Translations under genes and position numbers: made by a program | Part shown: in pieces, positions 7,595-16,271 of the stretch | Numbering within the stretch: the first letter of the stretch is position 1 | Layout of the letters: each line of letters begins with the position of its first letter | Source: Bacteroidaceae bacterium | GTDB taxonomy: Bacteria > Bacteroidota > Bacteroidia > Bacteroidales > Bacteroidaceae | DNA length: 64,000 nt | Direction of reading: 5' to 3' | Assembly: GCA_017469525.1 (NCBI GenBank) | Contig: JAFUGG010000013.1 | Location: 1-64,000, forward strand | The notes under the pieces: generated by a model | Seen by the model: the letters and a program-made list of their open reading frames with translations, nothing else | Told to the model about the DNA's origin: nothing | Databases searched by the model: none

Positions 7595-8535
7595 TATTCC
7601 TTCCCAAGCCAAAGCAGAAGCATGCTGAGCAGGACAAGGGCAAGGTCGATGGCCTTGCTGCGGAGGTTCTTCTCGTGGAAGAGTAGGGCACCAAGCATGA
7701 AGCTCACCAGCACGCTGCTCCGTCTGACCATGCTTATCACGCTCACCAAAGCCCCGTCCAGCGAAAGGCTGTAGAAATAGACGTAGTCGGCAATGCTCAG
7801 GAAGATGCTGATGAGCAGGATGCTCCATCGCCACTGGAAAAGCTCCCTCCCCGCTCCAAGACCCCCCGCCCCCTTTAGGGGGAGGGAGTGCCTATTGTCG
7901 GCAAGGTTTCTCTGTTTAGCGGGGAGAAGACCTTTCCAATGGAACAGAAGTATCGCTCCCATCATGAGGCACTGGTAGAAGTTGTACCAGCACTGCACGG
8001 TCAGCCGTGATAAGCCCAAGCCCCCTTCCGTTGCCATTAGGTACTTGTCGTACAGACCGCTTATGGCCCCCAGTATGGCAGCGCCCACCGTGCAGAGAAT
8101 CCAGCGGTTGTGCTTGAAGTCGATGCCCTCTTTCCTGCCGCTTCTGCTCAGTAGGAAGAAGCTCAGGATGGCAATCAGTACGCCAGCCCACTGCAGAAGG
8201 TTCAGCCTTTCACCGAAGATGAGCAGCGCTCCCACCAAGACCATGACAGGCCGAGTGGCATTGATGGGGCCGACAATCGTAAGGGGCAGGTATTTCATGC
8301 CGATATAGCCGAGCAACCAGCTGCTCAGCACAATAAAGGCTTTCAGCACAATATAGCGTTGCACCTCCCATCCTCCGAAAGGCGTCTGGAAAGCTAATGG
8401 CAGGAAGATAATCGAACAGAAAAGCGTGTTGAGAAACAGGATGGGGATAACCGCATTGTCCTTGAGCGAATACTTCTTCGAAACATCATAGAACCCCAGC
8501 AGGAAGGCACTAAGAAATGCAAAGGCTAACCACAT
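7594..8535 (-). CDS. EamA-family (drug/metabolite) transporter
   Basis: A 313-aa inner-membrane permease with about ten hydrophobic helices in two EamA halves, starting MWLAFAFLSAFLLGFYDVSKKY. The substrate cannot be told from sequence. The second half has a hydrophilic insert, RHSLPLKGAGGLGAGRE, encoded by an in-frame GC-rich mini-palindrome (7859-7890) in the loop between two helices. Its ATG (8533-8535) lies one base from the truA stop, so it is translationally coupled to truA. The stop codon lies at the edge of the nested inverted-repeat element downstream. Confidence 0.85.
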   Translation of the reverse strand: MWLAFAFLSAFLLGFYDVSKKYSLKDNAVIPILFLNTLFCSIIFLPLAFQTPFGGWEVQRYIVLKAFIVLSSWLLGYIGMKYLPLTIVGPINATRPVMVLVGALLIFGERLNLLQWAGVLIAILSFFLLSRSGRKEGIDFKHNRWILCTVGAAILGAISGLYDKYLMATEGGLGLSRLTVQCWYNFYQCLMMGAILLFHWKGLLPAKQRNLADNRHSLPLKGAGGLGAGRELFQWRWSILLISIFLSIADYVYFYSLSLDGALVSVISMVRRSSVLVSFMLGALLFHEKNLRSKAIDLALVLLSMLLLWLGKE

Positions 8536-8536
8536 C

Positions 8537-9307
8537 TCAATACTTTATATCAACAAGAAATAGGGCTTTGGCTGGAACACTTTCGCCAGCTTGGCAACGG
8601 TCTTTCGCTTCGATGATTTGCCGCATTTCCTCAATGCTTATCCTGTCTCTGCCAACCTCAATAAGCGTTCCAACGATTGCTCGAACCATGTTGCGAAGGA
8701 AACGATTGGCCGTAATGGTGAAGCGCCAACGTCCTGGAGCAACCTCTTCCCAAAAGGCTTCCCTCAGGTCGCAAAGGTTCGTCTTAACGTCCGTGCCCAC
8801 TTTCGAAAAGCTTGTAAAGTCTTTATATTCAAGCAAAACCTTTGCTGCTTCGTTCATCTTCTCGAAGTCGAGCGCGTAAGGAATCTGCCAACTGTAGGCT
8901 TGCAGGAATGGGTCTTTGCGAGTGTGGATGAAGTAATGATAGGTTCGCGAAGTGGCAGAGAAACGTGCGTGCATCTCTTCATCTACCTGTCGAACTTCCT
9001 GAACTGCAATGTCCGTAGGCAGCAACTTGTTGAGTTTGTAGGCCAGGACCCTCTCTAATTCTCCCTTGAAGGGAGAGAACTCCTCCCCTTTAAGGGGAGG
9101 TTGGGTAGGGTCTAAATCGAAATGCGCTACCATCATCTTTGCATGCACACCCGTATCAGTTCTTCCTGCCCCAACAACCTCGATGGGTTGGCGAAGCAGG
9201 GTAGAGAGGGCTTGCTGCAATTCTTGCTGAATGCTATTGCCATTAGGCTGAATTTGCCAGCCATGATAGCGCGTACCGTCGTAGGAAAGCGTGATGAAGA
9301 AGCGCAT
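8537..9307 (-). CDS. truA: tRNA pseudouridine synthase A (TruA)
   Basis: Converts uridines 38-40 in the anticodon arm of tRNAs to pseudouridine in the cytoplasm. The 256-aa protein has the catalytic-Asp motif AGRTDTGVHA and the terminal family motif FLRNMVRAIVGTLIEVG. Between HFDLDP and RVLAYKLNKLLP lies an in-frame mini-palindrome pair (9055-9112) encoding TQPPLKGEEFSPFKGE, about 18 residues longer than the loop normally needed. It sits 3 bp after a secreted endonuclease gene and 1 bp before the EamA gene, an odd operon for a tRNA-modifying enzyme. Confidence 0.93.
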   Translation of the reverse strand: MRFFITLSYDGTRYHGWQIQPNGNSIQQELQQALSTLLRQPIEVVGAGRTDTGVHAKMMVAHFDLDPTQPPLKGEEFSPFKGELERVLAYKLNKLLPTDIAVQEVRQVDEEMHARFSATSRTYHYFIHTRKDPFLQAYSWQIPYALDFEKMNEAAKVLLEYKDFTSFSKVGTDVKTNLCDLREAFWEEVAPGRWRFTITANRFLRNMVRAIVGTLIEVGRDRISIEEMRQIIEAKDRCQAGESVPAKALFLVDIKY

Positions 9308-9310
9308 TAC

Positions 9311-11650
9311 TTAACGATTGTGTAGTGTCTTTTTGCCTTGTTCAACGATGACAGGACCTGCCGATTTGCGATTCATAACCTTGCGGCCACTAAGGTCGTA
9401 CATAGAGTCATTAAGGTCTTTAAGGTCCTTAGAGACTTTAAGGTCTTGGATGGAGGTCGGGTCTTCCCAGTCACTCATCTGCACATTGTCGATATTGACA
9501 CGCTTGTTGCCAGTATTCTCGCTCTCGAACTTGAGGCGGATATTACCATCCATGTTAATCTTGTAGCCGTATCGCTTCATCTCTGCAACTGGAAGAGAAG
9601 TGACAACATTCGTCCAAGTCTTTCCTGCATCAACACTACAGCTGACCGTTATCTTCACGCCTGTGTCGTTGCCGTAACTGCCTGCATAGAACCAAAGGCT
9701 GTCGCAACCATTCACCTTGTCTGTAGTCATCATGATATGGGCTGGAGTAGTGATGGTTGAGCCGGTCTTGACATAACCTTTCATGCGGACACACTTCTTG
9801 TCGAGGGCATTATCATCACCTGCAAGCAAGGCATTGCTCATCTCCCAAGTAGCAGCGTTACATGTAACTTCCGCCGCAGCATAGCCTCCCTTTGTACCAG
9901 TCTCGAAGTCCTCGAAGAACGACTTGGTGGCATCTACGTTGCAGCTTACGGAAATGACTTTGTCGTCCATTCCTTCTGTACTTACAATAACCTCGCCTTC
10001 ATAATCTCCTTCTTCTATACCTCCGCCAAAGCGAACGAAGAATGAAACATTCTGTCCTTTGAGCGTAAGTTCTTGCGACCATGTTTCGCCATCGCTGCTT
10101 ATTTCAAATGGAGCACTTGTGCTAACCTCCATCACATATTTGGGAACTGCCATTGCAGTAACAGAAACTTGTGCTGGAGCGCTTGGCTTACCTGGTGTTG
10201 CTGTGAAAGCAATATCTTCTGTGCTAACAGAGAAGACCGGAGCAACTTCGGGCATCTCGACCTTTACCTCGTTGCTGTTGATGGTGGGTTGACCGTCCTC
10301 GATGATGCTTACCTTATAATAATATGTGGTGTTTGCCAAGACATTCTTAACCTGATAGGTTGTGTCGGTTGTCGTGTAAGTGCCAAAGGCTTTGGGCTGT
10401 CCATTCGCGTCCTTGGTATAGACATCGAGCGTGTAGGTTGCGTCTGGCTGATAGTTCATCCAATTTGCATTGAAACGCCGGCTACTAACGGCACAAACGA
10501 TATCTGTGGCAGGATAGGCAGGTATGCCGTCCACAAAGGAGACCGTCAAAGGTGTCTGCTGCACATAGCCGCTACCTTCGAGCAAGAGCATCGTGGTGTA
10601 GGTGCCTTCTTCTGTAGGTGTTACTGATATGCTGACATCCGTGCCTTCATGAATTTCGTTGGCAGAGAGAGTGGCTTTGTCGAGGGTAAAGTACTCGTCA
10701 GTTACAGCAAGACTGGCACCCTCGTTCAATCCTCTGCCTCGCACTTGCACCTTTGCAGAAAAGGGACGCGAGAGGGGATGCAAGCCAAAGTCAATCTCCT
10801 CGCTTGCTGCAGGCACAAATATCTCCGCGCCATGTTCATCGCTGCAATAGAATTGCTCGTCCGACTTGTTGCCCCAAATGTAGTAACATAGCTCAGGATA
10901 ATCGACGAAAGGGTTGCGATTGCCTTGTATCTCATAGATGGCATCACATCTTTGCTGCTCAATTTCATCGAGCGGGTCGGCTTCTGCCCATTCGAGCATC
11001 AGGTTATAAACCCAAGGTCGCATCAGTAAAGGGCTGTTCGGGTCAACAGTCAGCAAGCCTTCGGTTGTTGTCCAAAGCGAAGTCATGTGGCTGTAGCAAG
11101 TGGCCATATAGAAATATGTACGCGCGAAGTCGCCCTTCCATTGGTCGGCAGGCTCCCATGCTGTAATGAGACTGTCGGCACGATAACTGCTGCTCTTGCC
11201 CACCTTCGTGACACCATTTGTGTAAGAGACCGTGCCATCCACGATGCCGATAGGATTGTTGCTCTTGCGTCCATTTGCCGTAGCATCGGCAGGATAAAGG
11301 TTGAAGAGGTCGCAGTAGGCATTGTTCTTGATGTGTCCCCACCAACTGTTTGCCCAGATGTGCTCGATGTTCATGTTGCTGACGGCACTCATGTCGGGGT
11401 TGAGGTAGCGAACGACATTGCTGTAGCGGTCGCGAACCTGCATGTTTTCCATCTGGTCGGTGTACCAGAAACCGGTCCAAGTCTTGCCGACTCCACCGCC
11501 ATAAGCAAGCACATAGCTTGGCTGGATGAGGTCGTGCAGCGCTTCCTTGAGCTGTGTGCCACGCAGACCTTCAGCCTTGCGATAGTATTGCTCTTGAGCA
11601 AGAAGCGAAGAGCAAAGTGCGATGAGCAGGAAAAGAACCTTCGACCTCAT
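9311..11650 (-). CDS. Secreted endonuclease I domain protein, T9SS cargo
   Basis: A 779-aa extracellular nuclease. It has a signal peptide (1-18, SLLAQ) and an endonuclease I domain (about 30-270) with the His-Asn-type core NIEHIWANSWWG (93-104), DLFNLYPAD and GRKSNNPIG. Beta-sandwich modules follow, including a fibronectin type III-like stretch (TYYYKVSIIEDGQPT) and a jelly-roll-like module with WFYAGSYG. The C-terminal tail YDLSGRKVMNRKS...VEQGKKTLHNR is typical of T9SS type A cargo. It probably degrades extracellular DNA for nutrients or in biofilm. It lies 10 bp after a second endonuclease I gene, with truA 3 bp downstream. Confidence 0.85.
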   Translation of the reverse strand: MRSKVLFLLIALCSSLLAQEQYYRKAEGLRGTQLKEALHDLIQPSYVLAYGGGVGKTWTGFWYTDQMENMQVRDRYSNVVRYLNPDMSAVSNMNIEHIWANSWWGHIKNNAYCDLFNLYPADATANGRKSNNPIGIVDGTVSYTNGVTKVGKSSSYRADSLITAWEPADQWKGDFARTYFYMATCYSHMTSLWTTTEGLLTVDPNSPLLMRPWVYNLMLEWAEADPLDEIEQQRCDAIYEIQGNRNPFVDYPELCYYIWGNKSDEQFYCSDEHGAEIFVPAASEEIDFGLHPLSRPFSAKVQVRGRGLNEGASLAVTDEYFTLDKATLSANEIHEGTDVSISVTPTEEGTYTTMLLLEGSGYVQQTPLTVSFVDGIPAYPATDIVCAVSSRRFNANWMNYQPDATYTLDVYTKDANGQPKAFGTYTTTDTTYQVKNVLANTTYYYKVSIIEDGQPTINSNEVKVEMPEVAPVFSVSTEDIAFTATPGKPSAPAQVSVTAMAVPKYVMEVSTSAPFEISSDGETWSQELTLKGQNVSFFVRFGGGIEEGDYEGEVIVSTEGMDDKVISVSCNVDATKSFFEDFETGTKGGYAAAEVTCNAATWEMSNALLAGDDNALDKKCVRMKGYVKTGSTITTPAHIMMTTDKVNGCDSLWFYAGSYGNDTGVKITVSCSVDAGKTWTNVVTSLPVAEMKRYGYKINMDGNIRLKFESENTGNKRVNIDNVQMSDWEDPTSIQDLKVSKDLKDLNDSMYDLSGRKVMNRKSAGPVIVEQGKKTLHNR

Positions 11651-11660
11651 AACTTAAACA

Positions 11661-13172
11661 TTATCGTTGCAGTATCTTTTTGCCGTTTCTGATGACGAGA
11701 CCCTTCGTGTCGTTGGGAACCCGGCGACCCATCAGGTCGTATGTGATGACTTGCCTTGTCTCGATATCTTCTGCGATGAGTGGCAGAGCATCCGGGTCTG
11801 TATGGGTCGTTACCTTGACATTTTGTATCTCCCAACAGTAGCAAGCAGAACTGTTGCTGGTGTATCGGAACGCCAAGGTGACGTTCTTCCCGCAGTAATC
11901 ATCGAGCCTTACATCACCAGAAGAAACAAAGCTTGTGAAACTGCTGCTTGATGGGAGTGACGGGAATGTTACGTCGAGGAGGTCCCAAGTCGCATCTTCC
12001 GGAACTCCGTCGTAGTTGTCTGTGACAAGAACTTGGAAGTAGGTATCCTTTACAGCAGTGGAACCATTGTAGCCTGTAGCGTGTTGGAATGTCAGTGTTG
12101 CCTCTGTTGCAAGCGAGAGGTCGAGGTTAACCATTAGGTATTCGTCTGCTTCTTTGCTTGATATGTTAAAGGCGTTTGCCTTAGCGCCATAGGTCGCATC
12201 GCTTGTCCAAACCTCGCCTTCGCATCCTTCATAAGTGCGGACGAAGAAAGGATCGAGTCCTGCCTTCATCGAGCAGTCAACCAGAGTCGCTAAGTCTGGT
12301 GTCGGGTCAATGGTGCCACCGCCGCCTCCAGTAGATGTGCCGTCTATGCTAAAGGCAAAGTCCACGCTGTCGCCCCAGATGTATTCTGCAAGGTTAGGGA
12401 AATCGATGAATGGGTTGCGGTTCTTCTGAATGCCATAGACGGCATCGTTGCGAGCCCGTTCCATCTCATCAACGGGGTCATCCTTTGCCCATTGCAAGAA
12501 GAGTGTGTAAGCCCATTCCTGCAAGGTTGGCCAGTCATTTTTCTCGAGCATGTCAAGGCCATTGGATGTCCAGCTGAGGTCGCTGTAAGCTGTCACCATA
12601 TAAAAATAGTCGCGTGCAAAGTCACCCTTCCATTCGTCGGCTGGTTCCCACAAGTTTTTCGTGTTCCCCGATGAGGTAGGCCCCGTGCCCACTTTGGTGC
12701 AGCCGTTTGTCGTCTTGACGTTTGTCACCTTGCCCATAGCGTAGTTGCTCTTTGATGTGTTGATGCCCGACTCGCACGGCATGAGGTTGAAGAGGTCCTG
12801 ATATGCCTCGTTCTTCGAGCCTCCCCACCATGATTTAGCAAACGAATGCTCGATGTTCATGCCAGAGATGGCATCAGCATAGTTGGCATTATCGCTCGAG
12901 GAGAAGTAGCGTTTGTCGTAGCTGTAGCGGTCAATGACCTGGTTGGTTGATGCAATTCTGTCGGTTACATAGAAGCCGCTCCATGTACTGTTGTTGCCGC
13001 TGCCGTAGCTTTTCTCGTTTGCCTTCAAGGGGCGTATGATGTCGTGCAGCGCAGCTTTCAGCGCCGTCTTCTTCTTTCCGTTGGCATTGGTGTAGTAGCC
13101 TTCGGGGATGCCTGCTATGGCATAGAGTGGGATGAGTAGCGAGAGGAAAAGGAGAGTTTTATGTCGATGCAT
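11661..13172 (-). CDS. Secreted endonuclease I domain protein, T9SS cargo
   Basis: A 503-aa paralog of the next gene. It has a signal peptide (1-20, LYAIAG), an endonuclease I core with NIEHSFAKSWWGG (104-116), YQDLFNLMP and the pattern KNRNPFIDFPNLAEYIWGD shared with its neighbour. A GGGGG linker near residue 290 leads to a carbohydrate-binding-like beta module, then the T9SS tail YDLMGRRVPNDTKGLVIRNGKKILQR-like (key residues YDL-GRR and NGKK). It is the first gene of the four-gene unit ending with EamA; a long hairpin at 13204-13240 separates it from the thioredoxin gene upstream. Confidence 0.85.
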   Translation of the reverse strand: MHRHKTLLFLSLLIPLYAIAGIPEGYYTNANGKKKTALKAALHDIIRPLKANEKSYGSGNNSTWSGFYVTDRIASTNQVIDRYSYDKRYFSSSDNANYADAISGMNIEHSFAKSWWGGSKNEAYQDLFNLMPCESGINTSKSNYAMGKVTNVKTTNGCTKVGTGPTSSGNTKNLWEPADEWKGDFARDYFYMVTAYSDLSWTSNGLDMLEKNDWPTLQEWAYTLFLQWAKDDPVDEMERARNDAVYGIQKNRNPFIDFPNLAEYIWGDSVDFAFSIDGTSTGGGGGTIDPTPDLATLVDCSMKAGLDPFFVRTYEGCEGEVWTSDATYGAKANAFNISSKEADEYLMVNLDLSLATEATLTFQHATGYNGSTAVKDTYFQVLVTDNYDGVPEDATWDLLDVTFPSLPSSSSFTSFVSSGDVRLDDYCGKNVTLAFRYTSNSSACYCWEIQNVKVTTHTDPDALPLIAEDIETRQVITYDLMGRRVPNDTKGLVIRNGKKILQR

Positions 13173-13203
13173 CGTTTGAATGGTGTGTTGTCAGATTTAA
13201 CGA

Positions 13204-13240
13204 CACACTCTCCACCGCATTCCTTAAGGTGGAGAGTGTG
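13204..13240. terminator. 13-bp perfect hairpin between tlpA-like and nuclease genes
   Basis: CACACTCTCCACC (13204-13216) pairs perfectly with 13228-13240, with an 11-nt loop containing CCTTAA. There is no strong T-run after it on the minus strand (TCGTTAAATC). It may be a terminator for the upstream thioredoxin gene or an RNA-processing hairpin. Confidence 0.6.
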
Positions 13241-13268
13241 CCAAGAATGGTGAGGCTTGTGACCTCGG

Positions 13269-14369
13269 TTATTTGTCGAGGTATTCTGCCAGTGTCTTGC
13301 CGAGTTCTTCGCCACGGAGGTTGGCCTTGATGACCTTACCGTCGGGACCGAAGAAGACTGTTGCGGGGATGCCTTTGATGTTGTAGAGGTCGCTTGCAGC
13401 GCACTCCCAACCCTTCAGGTCGCTTATCTGGGGCCAGGTGATGCCAAGGTCCTTGACGCCTTTCTCCCAGGCTGCCTTGTCGTTGTCGAAGGAGATGCCT
13501 ACCACTTCGAAGCCTTTGTCCTTGTACTTCTCGTAGTTGGCTTTCACGTTTGGCATTTCGGCACGGCAGGGACCGCACCAGCTTGCCCAGAAGTCCACGA
13601 GGACGTACTTGCCTTTGCCTACGTAGTCGGTAAGATGACACTCCTTGCCGTTGAGGTCTTTACCCACGAAATCCACGACGGGAGCGCCTGGCAGTTTGTT
13701 CTTCTCGCCGCTGATGGAGGCCACCACAGGCTCGAGCATCTTGCTGTCCTTGTACTTGTAGTCCTTCAGGAAGGCTTCCACGAACTCCACGTCAAAGGAG
13801 TCGCCACCGGTGCGCAGGAAGTATATGGGCACCAGGTTGTCCTTGTTCTCCTGAATGATTTGTTTTTGTGTGGCGGTGATGTCGGCTGCGATGTCTTCGT
13901 AGCGCTTGTTGAAGCCTTGCATCAGCGAGTCGGGTACCTGGCCGTTATACTTCCTGTGTGCCTCTCCGTACTCGTTCATGAGGTCTTCCATCGGGCTGCC
14001 TGCCATGTTGACCCGTTCCATGGCTTCCGTCAGACGCATGTTGCTTTCCGAGCCTTTCGTCACTTCTGCGTTGCCGTCTTTGATGGTCACTTCGATGGGC
14101 TTACCGTCGATGATGACAGCACAAAGAGGCTGGCGCCCGTCGGCACTGCGGCCTATTATGGCGATGACGGGCTCAACTGTATCTACGGTGAATGTGACTA
14201 CGCCGTCGCCAACCTGTCCTTCGGCAAGGCTCTGACGGTTGAACATGTTCGTCAGGAACGTGGGTTTCGGGTCGCCCAGGTCGCCCGTCACCTTGATTTC
14301 TGTCTTTGTCTCAGCACAAGCCACCAGGCAGATGGCGGCCAGCATGGTCATGATGAAATTCCTTTTCAT
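13269..14369 (-). CDS. TlpA/ResA-like thioredoxin-fold protein with DUF4369-type N-domain
   Basis: A periplasmic, lipid-anchored thiol-disulfide protein of 366 aa. The signal ends with the lipobox LVAC. An N-terminal beta-rich DUF4369-type domain (about 25-110) and a helical stretch precede a thioredoxin domain with WASWCGPCRAEMP; the redox cysteines are 265 and 268. Family members reduce or isomerise exported proteins or cytochrome partners. An ATG at 14450 also exists but lies upstream of the promoter's -7 box (14421-14428), so ATG 14369 is the start. It is probably monocistronic, ending before the 13204-13240 hairpin. Confidence 0.9.
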   Translation of the reverse strand: MKRNFIMTMLAAICLVACAETKTEIKVTGDLGDPKPTFLTNMFNRQSLAEGQVGDGVVTFTVDTVEPVIAIIGRSADGRQPLCAVIIDGKPIEVTIKDGNAEVTKGSESNMRLTEAMERVNMAGSPMEDLMNEYGEAHRKYNGQVPDSLMQGFNKRYEDIAADITATQKQIIQENKDNLVPIYFLRTGGDSFDVEFVEAFLKDYKYKDSKMLEPVVASISGEKNKLPGAPVVDFVGKDLNGKECHLTDYVGKGKYVLVDFWASWCGPCRAEMPNVKANYEKYKDKGFEVVGISFDNDKAAWEKGVKDLGITWPQISDLKGWECAASDLYNIKGIPATVFFGPDGKVIKANLRGEELGKTLAEYLDK

Positions 14370-14420
14370 AGTGAGTCTTATTTGTCTGTGAGTTTTATGT
14401 TGTTTCTCTATTCCTTCTGC

Positions 14421-14452
14421 AAATGTACGCTTTCTTTTCCTTTCTGCCAAAT
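14421..14452 (-). promoter_or_regulatory. Consensus promoter for the TlpA-like gene
   Basis: Minus strand: TTTG (14449-14452), 20 bp, TACATTTG (14421-14428). It places the transcription start near 14416 and excludes the longer reading of the gene. Confidence 0.75.
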
Positions 14453-14575
14453 GTTAAGGCATAAAATAATCCGTCGGGCACAGAAAAACGTCGAATTCGC
14501 CTGCATTCGCCTCTCAATTCGTCGGTCTTTTCCGCCCGCCTTGTCGTGGCTACATGCCCAACTCTCCAGCATGGG

Positions 14576-14649
14576 TTGATTGCATCAACATGTAGATGCA
14601 ATTGCACATACATGTAAATGCAATTGCATCTACATGTTGATGCAATCAA
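14576..14649. repeat. 74-bp near-perfect palindrome with 22-bp internal period
   Basis: Perfect 31-bp arms (14576-14606 and 14619-14649) around a 12-bp centre. Read as a tandem array it has three 22-bp units, each containing TGCA, ACATGT and ATGCAAT. The core TGCAATTGCATCTACATGT is shared with the palindrome at 44323-44392. It lies between the divergent promoter region of the TlpA-like gene and the terminator of uxaC. Confidence 0.85.
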
Positions 14650-14666
14650 CTTGCAATGGCGGAGAT

Positions 14667-14701
14667 GAAAAAACGCCCCGTCATTTTGTGTGACGAGGCG
14701 T
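14667..14701 (-). terminator. Terminator of the hexuronate operon
   Basis: Arms 14673-14683 (ACGCCCCGTCA) and 14691-14701 (TGACGAGGCGT) pair with one mismatch and are followed on the minus strand by six Ts (14667-14672), 12 bp after the uxaC stop. Confidence 0.8.
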
Positions 14702-14712
14702 GTTGTTTGGAC

Positions 14713-16182
14713 TCAGAAACCGAAGTATCTTTTGGCGTTAAAGTAGCTGATGTCTTCCACCATCTGTCGGATGAAGGGCAACTCCTCTCGTGGCAGTTTG
14801 CCTTCCTCCACGTCGCGGCCGATGAGGTTGCAGAGGCAGCGGCGGAAATACTCGTGGCGGGGGTAGGAGAGGAACGAGCGGCTGTCGGTCAGCATGCCTA
14901 CGAAGCGGCTCAGCAGACCGAGCTGCGAGAGGCAGTTCATCTGGCGCTCCATGCCGTCGAGCTGGTCGTTGAACCACCATCCGCTGCCCATCTGTATCTT
15001 GCCCGGCGTGGGACCTTCCTGGAAGTTGCCTATCATGGTGGCAATCATCTCGTTGTCCGACGGGTTGATGGGGTAGAGGATGGTCTTGGCGAGGTTGCCT
15101 TCGCTGTCCAGCTTGTCGAGGAAGTGCGACAAAGACTCGCTGGTGTTCCAGGTTCCGATGCTGTCGTAGCCGGCATCAGGACCGAGCTTCTTGAACATTC
15201 GCGAATTGTTGTTGCGCATCGGGCCGTAGTGGAACTGCTGTGCCCAGCCAGCCTTCGCGTCCATACGACCGCCTTCGAGCATGAGGGCGGAACGGAACTT
15301 GCGGACCTCTTCTTCTGTAGGCATCTGCCCGTCCATCACTTTGCGGAAGATGACGTTCAGTTCCGTCTCGGTGAAGTCGTCGGCATAAAACTCGTTGACA
15401 CCATGGTCGGAAAGGCGGCAACCGACTGAAGCGAAGAAGTCATGACGCTTCTGCAGGACGTCGAGCAGGTCAGTATAGGAGCGGATTTCCTGCTCTGCAG
15501 AGGCTCCGAGCGTCTCGATGTAAGCACGATAAGCCGTTGGGTTGTCGATGGCCATTGCTTTGTCGGGACGCCAGGTGGGCAGAAGCCTCACCCCTAACCC
15601 CTCTCCCGTGGGAGAGGGGGACTGCGCCGAAACCTCGCTGAGACTCCCCTCTCCTACGGGAGAGGGGCTGGGGGAGAGGTTTTTGTGATACTCCAAAGTG
15701 TCCGCCGGGTCGTCGGTTGTGCAGGCGACTTCCACGTTGTAGCGGCGCATCAAACCACGCGCTGAGAACTCGGGCTGCTGCAGTTTCTCGTTGCATTCCT
15801 CGTATATCTCGCGTGCCGTGGCAGCATTCAGCAGCTTCGTTATGCCGAAGGCTGTGCGGAGTTCGAGGTGTGTCCAGTGGTAGAGAGGGTTCCGCATGCA
15901 GTAGGGCATCGTTTCGGCCCACTTCTGGAACTTCTCCCAATCGGAGGCATCGCCAGTGATGTATTTCTCCTCCACGCCGTTGCTCCGCATGGCACGCCAC
16001 TTGTAGTGGTCGCCTCCAAGCCAGAGCTCCGTGATGTTCCGGAAGCGATGGTCCTCCGCCACCTCCTTCGGATTGAGATGACAATGGTAGTCGATGATGG
16101 GCAGATGTGCTGCGTGGTTGTGATAAAGGTCCTGCGCCGTCGCCGACTGCAACAGGAAGTTCTGGTCCATGAATGCTTTCAT
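14713..16182 (-). CDS. uxaC: Glucuronate isomerase (UxaC)
   Basis: Cytoplasmic isomerase of D-glucuronate to D-fructuronate (and galacturonate to tagaturonate), the first step of hexuronate catabolism. It is 489 aa, about 20 longer than usual. Family features: the N-terminal IIDYHCHLNP metal-site motif, CTTDDPADTLEYHK, and the C-terminal PRHEYFRRCLCN. Between EYHKNL and LLPTWRPDKAMAID lies the insert SPSPSPVGEG...SPSPTGEGLGVR, encoded by a pair of opposed GC-rich mini-palindromes (15586-15684) that keep the frame open. It is the last gene of the operon, 89 bp after uxuA, a gap filled by inverted 7-bp repeats. Confidence 0.94.
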   Translation of the reverse strand: MKAFMDQNFLLQSATAQDLYHNHAAHLPIIDYHCHLNPKEVAEDHRFRNITELWLGGDHYKWRAMRSNGVEEKYITGDASDWEKFQKWAETMPYCMRNPLYHWTHLELRTAFGITKLLNAATAREIYEECNEKLQQPEFSARGLMRRYNVEVACTTDDPADTLEYHKNLSPSPSPVGEGSLSEVSAQSPSPTGEGLGVRLLPTWRPDKAMAIDNPTAYRAYIETLGASAEQEIRSYTDLLDVLQKRHDFFASVGCRLSDHGVNEFYADDFTETELNVIFRKVMDGQMPTEEEVRKFRSALMLEGGRMDAKAGWAQQFHYGPMRNNNSRMFKKLGPDAGYDSIGTWNTSESLSHFLDKLDSEGNLAKTILYPINPSDNEMIATMIGNFQEGPTPGKIQMGSGWWFNDQLDGMERQMNCLSQLGLLSRFVGMLTDSRSFLSYPRHEYFRRCLCNLIGRDVEEGKLPREELPFIRQMVEDISYFNAKRYFGF

Positions 16183-16271
16183 GAGTTCTTGTTATGTGGT
16201 TAGAGGTTAGCGGTTAGTGGTTAGAGGAATGCTTGGGCAGGTGGTCAGGAGCTAATGGTATCCTCCAACCC
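16183..16271. repeat. Inverted 7-bp microsatellites between uxuA and uxaC
   Basis: On the left, GGTTAGC/GGTTAGT/GGTTAGA-type heptamers (16199-16226); on the right, CCCCTAACCTCTAA heptamers in the opposite orientation (16267-16296, running into the uxuA stop). The two halves can pair into a long hairpin inside the operon transcript and may modulate relative expression. Confidence 0.65.
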
